A stretch of 64,000 bases of DNA from Haoranjiania flava. GTDB taxonomy: Bacteria > Bacteroidota > Bacteroidia > Chitinophagales > Chitinophagaceae. This document shows positions 1 to 8,807 of the stretch, one piece after another (positions within the stretch are counted from its first letter, which is position 1; the number at the start of each line of letters is the position of its first letter). The stretch is taken from the NCBI RefSeq assembly GCF_025631005.1, contig NZ_JAOTPL010000002.1, positions 62,001-126,000 of the forward strand. The letters are read 5' to 3'. The translations under genes were made by a program, and so were the position numbers. Below the pieces are notes generated by a model. It saw only the letters and a program-made list of their open reading frames with translations. It did no database searches and was not told where the DNA came from.

Positions 1-1497
1 GAGTTCTTCAACACGGAAGAAGACCTTAGAAGAGTGGTGTACAGTAGCTATACGGATGTCTTTACAACTGTAACTGACAGAAGGTTGTTGTTTTATATGC
101 AGGATGGCAGAACAGACGACGCCTATTCAAGAATCTCGGGAGATCATCACCAGCTCATTGCCAACGGCTCTATGAACAGCAATGCAAGATTAAGCGAATA
201 TTACTGGACCATCCACATGAAGCATATAGGCCGTTTAAATACATATATTGCCAATGTAGACATTCCCTATGTAGATGACGAAGCGGTAAGGGAAAATTAC
301 AGAAACATCCTGGAAGGATTAAGAGCCTGGCACTATTTTATAGCCACCTCACGGTGGGGAAACGTACCCTTTCTTTTAGAACCCGCCGATCTGGAAACTG
401 CTAAACAGCCCGCCAAGCCTAAGGAAGAAATATTAAACCTGCTCTTCCCCATGGCAGAAGAAATTGCTAACAAACTCCCGCCGGATGAATATACCACCAA
501 CGCATACATGTTCAATAAATATTCTTTGAAGGCATTGATTATGCGCTACGCCTTGTATAATGGAAAATATGAAATGGCTGCACGCCTTGCCAAAGAAATA
601 ATGGATAGTAAAAAATATGAGCTTTTTGCCAGCTATGCCAATCTCTTCAATTACAAAGGCGATAAGATAAATAAAGAATTTATCATGAAAATGGACATGC
701 CCAGCCACAACAACACCGCTACAAATTCATTCAGAGATTTAGGGCCTCAGTACAGAACTGGTCCCGGACAGTCTTATTCCGTGCCTACGAAAGCGCTGGT
801 AGATGCTTACTGGACATTGCAGGGACGGCCAATAGACAAATGCCCGCTTTATAAAAAAGAACAGTATGAACTTAATCCTAAATTAAACCGCGATCCCCGT
901 TTCTCAGCCAGCATCTTCGGGCATGGAGACAAGTTTTCAGGAGAAATCATCAATATCTATGATGAAAACAGCCCATTATACTACAAAAACCTGCGGGCAA
1001 GCAGCACCGGCTATTGGTACAAAAAATTTGTAGATGAAGCAGATGCTTTCAAAACCAGCGGTGGTAACATGCACTTTCCGCTACTGCGCTACGCCGAAGT
1101 ACTGCTCACCTACGCCGAAGCAAAAATAATGTTAGGCGATGTGGATGATCTGGCAAAAAGCTGCATCAACCAAATACGCAAGCGTGCCGGGCTGGACATG
1201 AGCGTTGCAGATGTAACTCTCACACCTAAAACAAAACAGGAATGGATTGACCTCATCAGAAACGAGCGCCGCACAGAATTCGCAGCAGAAGGGCTTCGCT
1301 ACGATGATATAATAAGATGGAAAACCGCAGAAGTGGTGCTTAACAAGCCGGCTTTGGGGCACACCAGGAAAATAGATGATTCTCTTGTAAGCTTAAAAAT
1401 AGAAGATAGAGAATTCCTTACGCACCAGTATTTATGGCCGTTCCATGAAAGCTCATTAAGAGTAGAGCCAGGATTAAAACAAAATCCCGGTTATTAA
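1..1497 (+). CDS. SusD/RagB family outer-membrane glycan-binding lipoprotein (5' end outside window)
   Basis: The reading frame is open from base 1, so the gene starts upstream and the signal peptide and lipobox are missing. The visible part has the hallmarks of SusD proteins: a helical N-terminal half, the segment EVLLTYAEAKIMLGD, the stretch NERRTEFAAEGLRYDDIIRW, and the terminal QNPGY. SusD proteins are surface lipoproteins that cap a TonB-dependent SusC channel and bind an oligosaccharide, so a SusC gene is expected just upstream, outside the window. A GTG at base 34 could be mistaken for the start, but the preceding codons (FFNTEEDLRRV) also fit the family. A hairpin follows the stop. 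The substrate cannot be read from sequence; the next two genes suggest a glycoside that is processed through 3-keto sugars. Confidence 0.93.
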   Translation, partial: EFFNTEEDLRRVVYSSYTDVFTTVTDRRLLFYMQDGRTDDAYSRISGDHHQLIANGSMNSNARLSEYYWTIHMKHIGRLNTYIANVDIPYVDDEAVRENYRNILEGLRAWHYFIATSRWGNVPFLLEPADLETAKQPAKPKEEILNLLFPMAEEIANKLPPDEYTTNAYMFNKYSLKALIMRYALYNGKYEMAARLAKEIMDSKKYELFASYANLFNYKGDKINKEFIMKMDMPSHNNTATNSFRDLGPQYRTGPGQSYSVPTKALVDAYWTLQGRPIDKCPLYKKEQYELNPKLNRDPRFSASIFGHGDKFSGEIINIYDENSPLYYKNLRASSTGYWYKKFVDEADAFKTSGGNMHFPLLRYAEVLLTYAEAKIMLGDVDDLAKSCINQIRKRAGLDMSVADVTLTPKTKQEWIDLIRNERRTEFAAEGLRYDDIIRWKTAEVVLNKPALGHTRKIDDSLVSLKIEDREFLTHQYLWPFHESSLRVEPGLKQNPGY

Positions 1498-1521
1498 AAA
1501 CATTTCCGTCAATGTTTTACG

Positions 1522-1557
1522 AGGTTGTATTGCTGTGCTTATACAGCAGTACAACCT
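1522..1557 (+). terminator. Hairpin after the SusD gene
   Basis: Arms 1522-1536 and 1543-1557 form a 15-bp stem with one G-T pair and a 6-nt loop, 25 nt after the SusD stop. The T-run after it is short (three), so it may be a weak terminator or an mRNA-stabilising hairpin. Confidence 0.55.
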
Positions 1558-1637
1558 TTGAGTCTGGTATTAATTTATGAATATTACCTTAGCATATGAA
1601 TTCCTGTATATGTGGTATAAAAAAAATAACAACTTCG

Positions 1638-1669
1638 TTTGTTTACAATTACCACTATCTTTAATTTTC
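1638..1669 (+). promoter_or_regulatory. Candidate Bacteroidota promoter for the oxidoreductase gene
   Basis: TTTG at 1638-1641, a 20-nt spacer, then TAATTTTC at 1662-1669, one base off the TAnnTTTG consensus. The start codon at 1710 lies about 35 nt past the expected transcription start. It suggests this gene is transcribed separately from the SusD gene. Confidence 0.45.
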
Positions 1670-1709
1670 GCAAATCCGTATTAGTTTACATTCAAACAAT
1701 TGCTTTTTC

Positions 1710-2963
1710 ATGAATCGCAGAAAATTTATTAAAAATAGCGCCGCCACCATGGCTGCCTTTTACATTGTGCCTTCTCATGTACTGGGCGGTACCCGCCACA
1801 TTGCGCCCAGCGACCAGCTAACAAGGGCTATCATTGGTGTAGGCTCCATGGGCCGCGGGCATATCCGCTACCCGGGCGCCAACCTCGTGGCCATTTGCGA
1901 TGTAGATAACAATCATCTGAAACGCGCTTTAGGGCTCTCTCCGAAAGGAACAAAAACATATCATGATTACCGTGAGTTGCTCGGAGATCCGGGCATCGAT
2001 ATCGTTCATATTGTAACACCTCCGCACTGGCATGGCATTATGAGTGTGGATGCAGCCAATGCCGGCAAAGACATCTGGTGCGAAAAGCCTATGACGCGTA
2101 CTATTGGCGAAGGCCTCCGTGTAAGGGAAGCTGTAAAGCAGAATGGCCGTATTTTCAGGCTAAACACCTGGTTCCGTTTTAAGGATACATTTTACGGAAT
2201 GAAGACTACCGTGCAGCCTGTTAAAAAACTGGTGCAGAGCGGGCTGCTGGGCTGGCCGCTGAAATGCACCATCAATGCTTCCACCGGGTTCAACTGGAAG
2301 TTTTTCTGGATCGGCAAAACCGATCTGGATGTACAGCCTGTTCCTGCCGAACTGGATTATAACATGTGGCTGGGCCCGGCGCCGTTCAAGCCATACCATC
2401 CGCACCGCGTTCACGGAACTTTCCGCGGCTATTGGGATTACGATGGTGGCGGACTGGGCGATATGGGCCAGCATTACCTGGATCCAGTGCAGTATTTTTT
2501 GGGTAAAGATAATGAGCTGCCTGTGCGCATTGAAGTGGATGCTGCCCAGCAGCACCCGGATGCAGCAGGCACGTGGAAACGGATTGAACTTACCTATGCG
2601 GATGGTTGCAAAATTGTATTGGATGGTGAAAACAAAGATACCAATGCGGCATTTTTGGAAGGCCCCGCCGGAAAACTCTTCCCCGGCTTCCGGTCTACAA
2701 TTCCTAACCTGGAAAAAAAATTAGCTGCATTTCCCGAACCGGAGCCGCAGCTGACGGATTTTTCGGAGGCGGTGAAAACCCGGAAAAAATTTGCCCTGAA
2801 TGAAGATAATGGCTTCCATTCGGCTACGCTCGTAAACCTGGCCATTATGGCTGTACGTTTAAACCGTTCATTGCAATTCGACCCTGTTAAATTGCAGTTC
2901 ATAAACGATCCCGCAGCTAATGCGCTTATCCACCAGCCCATGCGTGCACCGTGGAATATTTAA
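1710..2963 (+). CDS. Exported Gfo/Idh/MocA family oxidoreductase
   Basis: 417 aa. The N-terminus carries a twin-arginine signal (RRKFIK, then a hydrophobic stretch ending near residue 27), so the enzyme is probably exported folded with its NAD(P) cofactor. The Rossmann fold follows, with the fingerprint GVGSMGRGH near residue 43, and CEKPMTRTIGEG near 125 is the conserved EKP motif of the family. The C-terminal half has the alpha/beta substrate domain (DYDGGGLGDMGQHYLDP). Members oxidise or reduce sugars and inositols; secreted Bacteroidota members are found with DUF1080 proteins, which are linked to 3-keto-glycoside breakdown. The next gene here has two DUF1080 domains, which supports that role. 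The exact substrate is unknown. Confidence 0.9.
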   Translation: MNRRKFIKNSAATMAAFYIVPSHVLGGTRHIAPSDQLTRAIIGVGSMGRGHIRYPGANLVAICDVDNNHLKRALGLSPKGTKTYHDYRELLGDPGIDIVHIVTPPHWHGIMSVDAANAGKDIWCEKPMTRTIGEGLRVREAVKQNGRIFRLNTWFRFKDTFYGMKTTVQPVKKLVQSGLLGWPLKCTINASTGFNWKFFWIGKTDLDVQPVPAELDYNMWLGPAPFKPYHPHRVHGTFRGYWDYDGGGLGDMGQHYLDPVQYFLGKDNELPVRIEVDAAQQHPDAAGTWKRIELTYADGCKIVLDGENKDTNAAFLEGPAGKLFPGFRSTIPNLEKKLAAFPEPEPQLTDFSEAVKTRKKFALNEDNGFHSATLVNLAIMAVRLNRSLQFDPVKLQFINDPAANALIHQPMRAPWNI

Positions 2964-3091
2964 AGGATGCAGCTAAATGCGGCATATATACATTGTTGCT
3001 TGCTAAGCAAGCGTAGTTAAGCAAATGTGCAGGCTGCAGCAATGCTTTTGCCCACGATCATAAATAAAAAAACAACTGATTCCTGAATAAA

Positions 3092-6000
3092 ATGAAACAA
3101 CTACAAATTTTTTTACTTGCGCTGTTTTTAATCCCCGTAATTACTTTCGCCCAGCCCGGAACAGATGTAAGGTCTATTGAAACCAAAGTAGCCGACCTGC
3201 TGATGCAGTTGCCGGCGCAGAATACGGCTTCCCATAATGCCTTAATGAAAGAATTATCATTATTCGGCAACCCGGGCATCAAAAACCTGGCCTCTAAACT
3301 GGTCGCTCCCGGAAAAGGTAATGATGCATCAGCACGTTATGCCATTAGCGGGCTGGCCAAGTATGTTGGGCAGCTAAATGATATTCCTTTGAGACGGGCC
3401 ACTTCTGCTGGCCTGCTAAGCGCTTTGGGTACGGCAAAAGATGATGAAGTAAGAGATTTTATTTTACAGGAGGCACAGTATGTTGCGGGCGATGAGGCTG
3501 TACCGCTTGTACGAAAATACCTGGTTGATAACCGCCTCGCCGATCCGGCTGCCCGCTTGTTGTTAAGAGTAAGAACCGGCGATGCCTCTAAAGCTATGCT
3601 TTCTGCGCTGTCCTCAGCAAAAGGCAGCCCCCGGCTTACACTAATAAAAGCGCTGGGCGATGCACAATATAAGCCGGCCGGTGCAAGATTGTTGCAACTG
3701 TGGCCTAAAGCCGCCAATGACAATGTTAAGAAAGTAATACTTCGTTCGCTTGCGCAAATAGGCGAATCCGCTGCGGCGCCCACGCTTAAAGCGGCTGCGG
3801 AAAAAGCAAATTATAAATTTGATTCTCTTGATGCGACAGGCTCTTACTTGGTTTTCCTGGAGCGCCAGTTACAACAAGGAAATAAAACATATGTTGAGCG
3901 GTCAGCAAGGAACATGCTTGAAAATACAAGTATCCCTGAGCAAATAAGAAGCGCTGCACTGTCTTTACTTTCAAAAGCTGCTGCCGGCGGCGCGGCTGCT
4001 GAATTGCTTCATGCGCTGAATTCACAACAAAATAACTATCGGGGCACGGCTGTCAGCTTGCTGACTGATATTTACACGCCTGAGGTTTCCAGGCAGGTAC
4101 AAAATATTTTAAGAACTACAAAGGATGCGCAGCTGCAATCAGCATTGGTGTATCTGCTGGAGCAAAAGGAAGATAAAGCGGCTTTGCCGTTATTGATTGA
4201 GCTGTTCAACAGTTCCGATCAGCAGGTTCAGTTTGCTGCGGTCAATGCTGTGGCTAAAGCGGGCAAACAGGATGCTATTGCACCACTTATTTTACTGATT
4301 CAAGGCGCCAAACCGGATATTATACACGTAGCTAAAAATGCCTTGCTGACGATTCCGGGTAATGCTGTGGCTGATGCTGCTGCAGGCGCGTTGCCACAAT
4401 CGGCAGGAGCAGCTAAAGTAGCTTTGGTAGAGATTATCGCTCAACGCATGGCTGCAGCACATTCAGGATTGATTTTTAATGAAGCAAATAATGTAGATGC
4501 GGCTGTGCGGCTGGCAGCTGCTAAGGCATTGAGTAATCTGGCAGGGGAAAGCGATGCCCATAGAATTGCGCAGCTTCTCAATAATGCTTCTGAACCCAGG
4601 CTTGTAACAGCATACCAGCAGGCTTTAACCAATGCCATAGCAGCAAAATCAAAAGCAGATCAGATATCCGGCGTTCAGGAACTGATGAATAAGAGTAATA
4701 ATAAACAACACCTGTACTACAGCGTTCTGTCTTCAACAGGCGGCAGGGAAGCGCTGCATATTGTACTGAACGATTTTAAAAATGGCACGGCTCAACAAAA
4801 GGAAGCGGCCATGAAAGCATTGTCTTCATGGAATGATGATACGGTTTTAGAAGCGCTGTACCAGATCGCAAAAGTAAGCAACGGGGCTACGAAAGAAACA
4901 GCGCTTAACAGTTTCATTGCCGCCATCAACAATTCAAAAAACACTACTGATCAAAAAGTGCTTATGTTTCGCAATGCCATGGACATAGCTGCAACCACCG
5001 CCCAGAAACGGAATATTTTGAATGGTATTTCAGCTAACAGCACTTTACAATCGCTGATATTTGTGTCAAAGTATTTTGACGATAAGGACCTGCAGCAGGA
5101 TGCCGTACAGGCTGTTATTAATATTGTTTTGGATCATAAGGAACTGTATGGAAAAAATGTTGAAGCAATTGCCAACCGGGCTATTGAATTAAATAAAGAC
5201 AAAGAATCTGATTATTTAAAACAAGCGCTCATCCGCCATCTGGCGGCGCTGCCTAAGGAAGAAGGCTTTGTGGCGATGTTTAACGGGAAAGACCTTTCAG
5301 GATGGAAAGGCCTCGTGGAAAACCCGATCAAAAGAGCATCAATGAGTGCATCAGAGCTTGCAGCCAGGCAAAAAGAAGCAGACGCTCAAATGCGCAAAGA
5401 CTGGAGAGTTGAGAACGGCGTTTTGGTTTTTCAAGGTAAAGGTTATAACAACCTTGTATCAGAAAAAATGTACGAAGATTTTGAAATGCTGGTGGACTGG
5501 CGCATGGAACCCAAAGGAGATGGAGGCGTTTATTTAAGAGGCTCGCCGCAGGTACAGACATGGGATACTTCTCGTACAGATGTGGGCGCACAGGTGGGCT
5601 CAGGTGGTCTCTACAACAATAAAGTTCACCGCAGCACACCCCTGAAAGTAGCTGACAATCCAATTAATGAATGGAACACTTTCAGGATTAAAATGATTGG
5701 AGACCGGGTTACGGTGCATTTGAACGGCCAGCTTGTAACAGATAATGTAATACTCGAAAATTACTGGGATCGCAAAATCCCGATTTTCAGTAAGGAGGCC
5801 ATAGAATTACAGGCGCATGGTACCAGGCTTGAATTTCGCGATATTTATGTGAAGGAAATACCACGCCCCAGGCCTTATGAGCTGAGTGTACAGGAAAAGA
5901 ACGAAGGGTTTGTTCCGCTTTTCAATGGTGTAAGCCTTGACGGATGGGTGGGCAATAAAGTAAATTATTACGCCCAGGAGGGCATGATCGTTTCTGATCC

Positions 6001-6505
6001 TGCGCCCAAGCGCCCCGCCGGGATGAACAAGAATATTTACACGGATAAAGAATACAGCGACTTTATTATGCGATTTGAATTTCAATTAACGCCAGGCGCA
6101 AATAACGGCTTAGGTATTCGCACGCCGCTGGAGGGAGACGCTGCCTACGTGGGCATGGAATTACAAATCCTGGATAACGAAGCTGAAATCTATAAAGACC
6201 TGAAACCTTATCAATACCATGGATCTGTTTACGGCATTATCCCGGCGCTGCGCGGTTATTTAAAACCCATAGGCGAATGGAATTACCAGGAAGTGAAAGC
6301 TATCGGCAACCGCATCACCATTACACTTAACGGCAAGGTGATCCTTGACGGCGACATTGCTCAGGCCAGCAAAAACAATACAGCCACAGCTGACGGGAAA
6401 GCGCACCCCGGCCTGCTTAATAAATCAGGCCATATTGGTTTCCTCGGACATGGCTCTTACCTTAAATTCAGGAATTTGAGAATAAAAGATCTGGGGAAGA
6501 AATGA
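3092..6505 (+). CDS. Secreted HEAT-repeat protein with two C-terminal DUF1080 (3-keto-disaccharide hydrolase type) domains
   Basis: 1137 aa with a signal peptide (MKQLQIFLLALFLIPVITFA, cleavage near residue 21). Residues about 30-715 are an alanine/leucine-rich array of helical HEAT-like repeats. Two DUF1080 domains follow, from about residues 725-930 (starts FVAMFNGKDLSGWKGL) and 938-1137 (starts FVPLFNGVSLDGWVGN). Single DUF1080 domains are concanavalin-like folds, and some hydrolyse 3-keto-glycosides. Two different copies on a long HEAT scaffold suggest a large periplasmic or surface protein that holds a substrate or partner while cleaving. It lies 128 bp after the oxidoreductase gene and probably works with it: one enzyme makes a 3-keto sugar, the other cleaves it. 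That coupling is inference. Confidence 0.88.
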   Translation: MKQLQIFLLALFLIPVITFAQPGTDVRSIETKVADLLMQLPAQNTASHNALMKELSLFGNPGIKNLASKLVAPGKGNDASARYAISGLAKYVGQLNDIPLRRATSAGLLSALGTAKDDEVRDFILQEAQYVAGDEAVPLVRKYLVDNRLADPAARLLLRVRTGDASKAMLSALSSAKGSPRLTLIKALGDAQYKPAGARLLQLWPKAANDNVKKVILRSLAQIGESAAAPTLKAAAEKANYKFDSLDATGSYLVFLERQLQQGNKTYVERSARNMLENTSIPEQIRSAALSLLSKAAAGGAAAELLHALNSQQNNYRGTAVSLLTDIYTPEVSRQVQNILRTTKDAQLQSALVYLLEQKEDKAALPLLIELFNSSDQQVQFAAVNAVAKAGKQDAIAPLILLIQGAKPDIIHVAKNALLTIPGNAVADAAAGALPQSAGAAKVALVEIIAQRMAAAHSGLIFNEANNVDAAVRLAAAKALSNLAGESDAHRIAQLLNNASEPRLVTAYQQALTNAIAAKSKADQISGVQELMNKSNNKQHLYYSVLSSTGGREALHIVLNDFKNGTAQQKEAAMKALSSWNDDTVLEALYQIAKVSNGATKETALNSFIAAINNSKNTTDQKVLMFRNAMDIAATTAQKRNILNGISANSTLQSLIFVSKYFDDKDLQQDAVQAVINIVLDHKELYGKNVEAIANRAIELNKDKESDYLKQALIRHLAALPKEEGFVAMFNGKDLSGWKGLVENPIKRASMSASELAARQKEADAQMRKDWRVENGVLVFQGKGYNNLVSEKMYEDFEMLVDWRMEPKGDGGVYLRGSPQVQTWDTSRTDVGAQVGSGGLYNNKVHRSTPLKVADNPINEWNTFRIKMIGDRVTVHLNGQLVTDNVILENYWDRKIPIFSKEAIELQAHGTRLEFRDIYVKEIPRPRPYELSVQEKNEGFVPLFNGVSLDGWVGNKVNYYAQEGMIVSDPAPKRPAGMNKNIYTDKEYSDFIMRFEFQLTPGANNGLGIRTPLEGDAAYVGMELQILDNEAEIYKDLKPYQYHGSVYGIIPALRGYLKPIGEWNYQEVKAIGNRITITLNGKVILDGDIAQASKNNTATADGKAHPGLLNKSGHIGFLGHGSYLKFRNLRIKDLGKK

Positions 6506-6801
6506 AAAGACAATTAAGGGTATTTAAGCCTTGTCTTACAAAAAAATGATGCTTAACCCCGGGTTAAAATATAAAGCCGCGAAAACACTTATGTATCGCA
6601 GGCCAGGATTGCAGGCATACAGGTATTGCCTGAAGAGTAGCAGATAAAGCCGCACTGCATCTTCAGAAAATGGATAATGCCTGCTGTAAGATGAATACAT
6701 GATAATTTATAAGTGGTTGTTTGGAACTTATACGAATTGGGAACCGGATAACCCAAAAATCAGGATATAGATTATTGGTGAATGCCTACCTTGCAAAAAT
6801 A
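6506..6801. other. Intergenic region without a recognisable gene
   Basis: About 300 bases between the DUF1080 gene and the methionine promoter. No reading frame with family features, no tRNA fold and no strong terminator was seen. A minus-strand open frame at 6728-6931 overlaps the riboswitch and is not credible. Confidence 0.6.
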
Positions 6802-6833
6802 TTTGGTTCGTATTGCTTTCACTTGTACTTTTG
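6802..6833 (+). promoter_or_regulatory. Promoter of the SAM riboswitch and methionine genes
   Basis: TTTG at 6802-6805, a 20-nt spacer and TACTTTTG at 6826-6833 match the Bacteroidota -33/-7 consensus fully. Transcription should start near 6839-6842, about ten bases before the riboswitch P1 helix, where a leader RNA would be expected to begin. Confidence 0.75.
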
Positions 6834-6850
6834 CAACAGTTCTTAAAATT

Positions 6851-6953
6851 CTTATCAAGAAAGGCTGAGTGACTGGCACGTTGAAGCCTTGGCAACCTCA
6901 TCAACAGATGAAAGGTGCTAATTCCAACCAATATAAACTATTGGAAAGATAAA
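6851..6953 (+). promoter_or_regulatory. SAM-I (S-box) riboswitch
   Basis: The core elements are in order: P1 5' strand TTATC (6852-6856), then AAGAAAGGCTGAGTGACTGGC (20 of these bases match the usual S-box core), then TTGAAGCC..GGCAACC, then GGTGCTAATTCC, and the P1 3' strand GATAA (6948-6952), which pairs with the 5' strand. This is the S-adenosylmethionine-binding aptamer that usually turns off methionine genes when SAM is plentiful. It lies between a good promoter and a terminator hairpin, ahead of metY. The identification rests on primary sequence plus P1 pairing. Confidence 0.93.
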
Positions 6954-6998
6954 TCGGATGATAACTTTTAAAGCAAATATTGTAAAATATATTTAGGA

Positions 6999-7027
6999 GC
7001 CTGTCTGATTTCAGACAGGCTTTTTTT
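6999..7027 (+). terminator. Intrinsic terminator, probable expression platform of the riboswitch
   Basis: Arms 6999-7008 and 7011-7020 form a perfect 10-bp stem with a 2-nt loop, followed by seven T residues (7021-7027). It lies 45 nt after the aptamer and 93 nt before the metY start, so transcription must read through it to reach metY. No competing antiterminator stem was obvious by eye. Confidence 0.85.
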
Positions 7028-7120
7028 GTTGCAACCAAAACAATACTAGCTTTAGATGACCGGCTGATAAGGGTTTCAAAGAATTTTTAAAAATTATTTT
7101 GAACCTTTAAAAAGACAAAA

Positions 7121-8422
7121 ATGGCAGACTTAAAATTTGAAACCCTGCAACTGCACGCAGGACAGATCGTAGACAAAGAAACTAACTCACGTGCAGTACC
7201 GATTTACCAGACTTCTTCCTATGTATTTAATGACGTTACCCATGCGGCAAATCTTTTTGGACTGAAAGAATTCGGTAATATTTACACCCGGCTGCAAAAT
7301 CCCACCACTGATGTGTTTGAACAAAGAATAGCTGCACTGGAAGGCGGTGTGGCCGCATTGGCCACATCATCCGGACAGGCTGCTCAGTTTATAGCGCTGA
7401 ACAATTTTTTACAGGCAGGAGACAACTTTGTTTCATCACCGTTTGTATATGGCGGCACCTACAACCAGTTTAAAGTTGCGTTCAAACGTTTAGGTATTGA
7501 AGCGCGTTTTGCAGAAGATGATACCGCAGAAAAACTGGAGGAAAAAATCGACGGCTCTACAAAAGCTATCTACCTTGAAACTATTGGCAACCCGCGCCTG
7601 AACATCCCGGATTTTGATAAGATAGCAGCATTAGCCCGGAAGTATGATATACCATTTGTAGTTGATAATACTTTCGGCGCCGGCGGGTATTTGTTCAATC
7701 CCATTGCACACGGAGCAAACGTGGTAGTGCATTCTGCTACCAAATGGATAGGCGGCCACGGCACTACGCTTGGCGGCGTAATCATTGACGGCGGCAACTA
7801 CAACTGGGGCAATGGCAAATTTCCGCAGTTCTCCGAACCATCCGAAGGCTATCATGGCCTGAATTTCTGGAATACTTTCGGAGAAGGAAATCCTCTTGGC
7901 TTGCCGAATATTGCATTCGCAATCCGTGCACGCGTGGAAGGGCTCAGAGATTTTGGACCGGCACAAAGCCCTTTCAATGCTTTCCTGCTGTTGCAGGGAA
8001 TTGAAACCCTTTCTTTACGTGCAGAACGCCACGTATCAAATACGCTCGCATTGGCAAAATGGCTGGAAGCACAGCCTGAAGTTGAGTTTGTATGGTATCC
8101 CGGCCTGGAAAGCAGTCCCTATTATGAACTGGCTAAAAAATACCTCACCAAAGGTTTTGGCGGAGTGCTGAACTTTGGTGTGAAAGGTGGTAAAGACGCA
8201 GCTTTGAAAGTGATCAATAATTTCAAGCTGGCAAGCCTGCTCGCCAATGTAGGAGACGCTAAAACACTGGTGATACATCCGGCATCTACCACACACGAAC
8301 AGTTAAGCACCGAAGCACAGGAGAGAGCAGGCGTATTGCCCAATTTAATACGTGTAAGTGTCGGCTATGAACATATTGACGACATCATTGCAGATTTTGA
8401 GCAGGCAGTGAAGAGTAGTTGA
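7121..8422 (+). CDS. metY: O-acetylhomoserine sulfhydrylase (aminocarboxypropyltransferase)
   Basis: 433 aa, the normal length for MetY. It converts O-acetylhomoserine plus sulfide to homocysteine using pyridoxal phosphate. The N-terminus (FETLQLHAGQ) is typical, as is the sequence around the cofactor lysine, SATKWIGGHGT, with Lys near residue 208. NIYTRLQNPTTDVFEQRIAALEGG is the usual Cys/Met-metabolism PLP-enzyme motif. It is the first gene after the SAM-I riboswitch, so high SAM should lower its expression. The next gene, metX, makes its substrate, and hom makes the precursor before that. A 385-bp repeat-filled gap separates metY from metX, so it is uncertain whether all three are on one transcript. 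Confidence 0.96.
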   Translation: MADLKFETLQLHAGQIVDKETNSRAVPIYQTSSYVFNDVTHAANLFGLKEFGNIYTRLQNPTTDVFEQRIAALEGGVAALATSSGQAAQFIALNNFLQAGDNFVSSPFVYGGTYNQFKVAFKRLGIEARFAEDDTAEKLEEKIDGSTKAIYLETIGNPRLNIPDFDKIAALARKYDIPFVVDNTFGAGGYLFNPIAHGANVVVHSATKWIGGHGTTLGGVIIDGGNYNWGNGKFPQFSEPSEGYHGLNFWNTFGEGNPLGLPNIAFAIRARVEGLRDFGPAQSPFNAFLLLQGIETLSLRAERHVSNTLALAKWLEAQPEVEFVWYPGLESSPYYELAKKYLTKGFGGVLNFGVKGGKDAALKVINNFKLASLLANVGDAKTLVIHPASTTHEQLSTEAQERAGVLPNLIRVSVGYEHIDDIIADFEQAVKSS

Positions 8423-8760
8423 CAATTGATAATGGATAAGTGATAATTGATAATGGACAATGAAGTAGAGAGAGGAGAGTGAACGGCCTTAGAGGTTCGT
8501 CATTGCGATAAAACGCAGCGTAGCGGAGTTGTAGAAGCAATCTCTGTCGCGATTGAGGGCTGAGTTGAGATTGCTTCGCTCCGAAGGACTCCGGAACCTT
8601 CGGAGTCCTTCGGACGCAATGACGGTCTTTAGGGTTAATGGACAAATTGATAATTGATAATGGACAATGAAGTGGAGTGAAGGTTTAAGCTGAACGCTGA
8701 TTGCTAAAACGCCAGCATGATAATGTACAATAGGCGGAAGAGAAAAGTGGATAAAAACAC
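8423..8760 (+). repeat. Degenerate dispersed repeat block (copy A) between metY and metX
   Basis: Low-complexity sequence built from units such as GATAATTGATAATGGACAAT, GAAGTAGAGAGAGGAGAG and TGAACGCTGATTGCTAAAA. The same units appear in opposite orientation at 11687-11948, between hemJ and hemH. A separate palindromic element (8498-8624) is nested inside. No credible coding frame is present; the short open frames here are rich in Ser/Leu/Pro and follow the repeat. Confidence 0.75.
8498..8624. repeat. Palindromic intergenic element of the GTCATTGCG ... CGCAATGAC type
   Basis: Outer arms CGTCATTGCG (8498-8507) and CGCAATGACG (8615-8624) are perfect complements. Inside them are GAAGCAATCTC (8534-8544) and its complement GAGATTGCTTC (8567-8577). 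A third, perfect 14-bp hairpin has arms 8580-8593 and 8601-8614. Elements with this outer motif are scattered between genes in many bacterial genomes; this copy is probably a non-autonomous mobile palindrome, but its mobility is inference. Confidence 0.75.
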
Positions 8761-8807
8761 TACACAAAATAACTCGATCACTTGATCACTGGATAACAAC
8801 GGTAACT

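Noticed and set aside
6728..6931. Minus-strand open frame over the SAM riboswitch
   Set aside because: It is read through the conserved aptamer and the promoter on the other strand.
8385..8767. Two overlapping minus-strand open frames in the metY-metX gap
   Set aside because: They follow the repeat units and the palindrome and end in the metY coding region.
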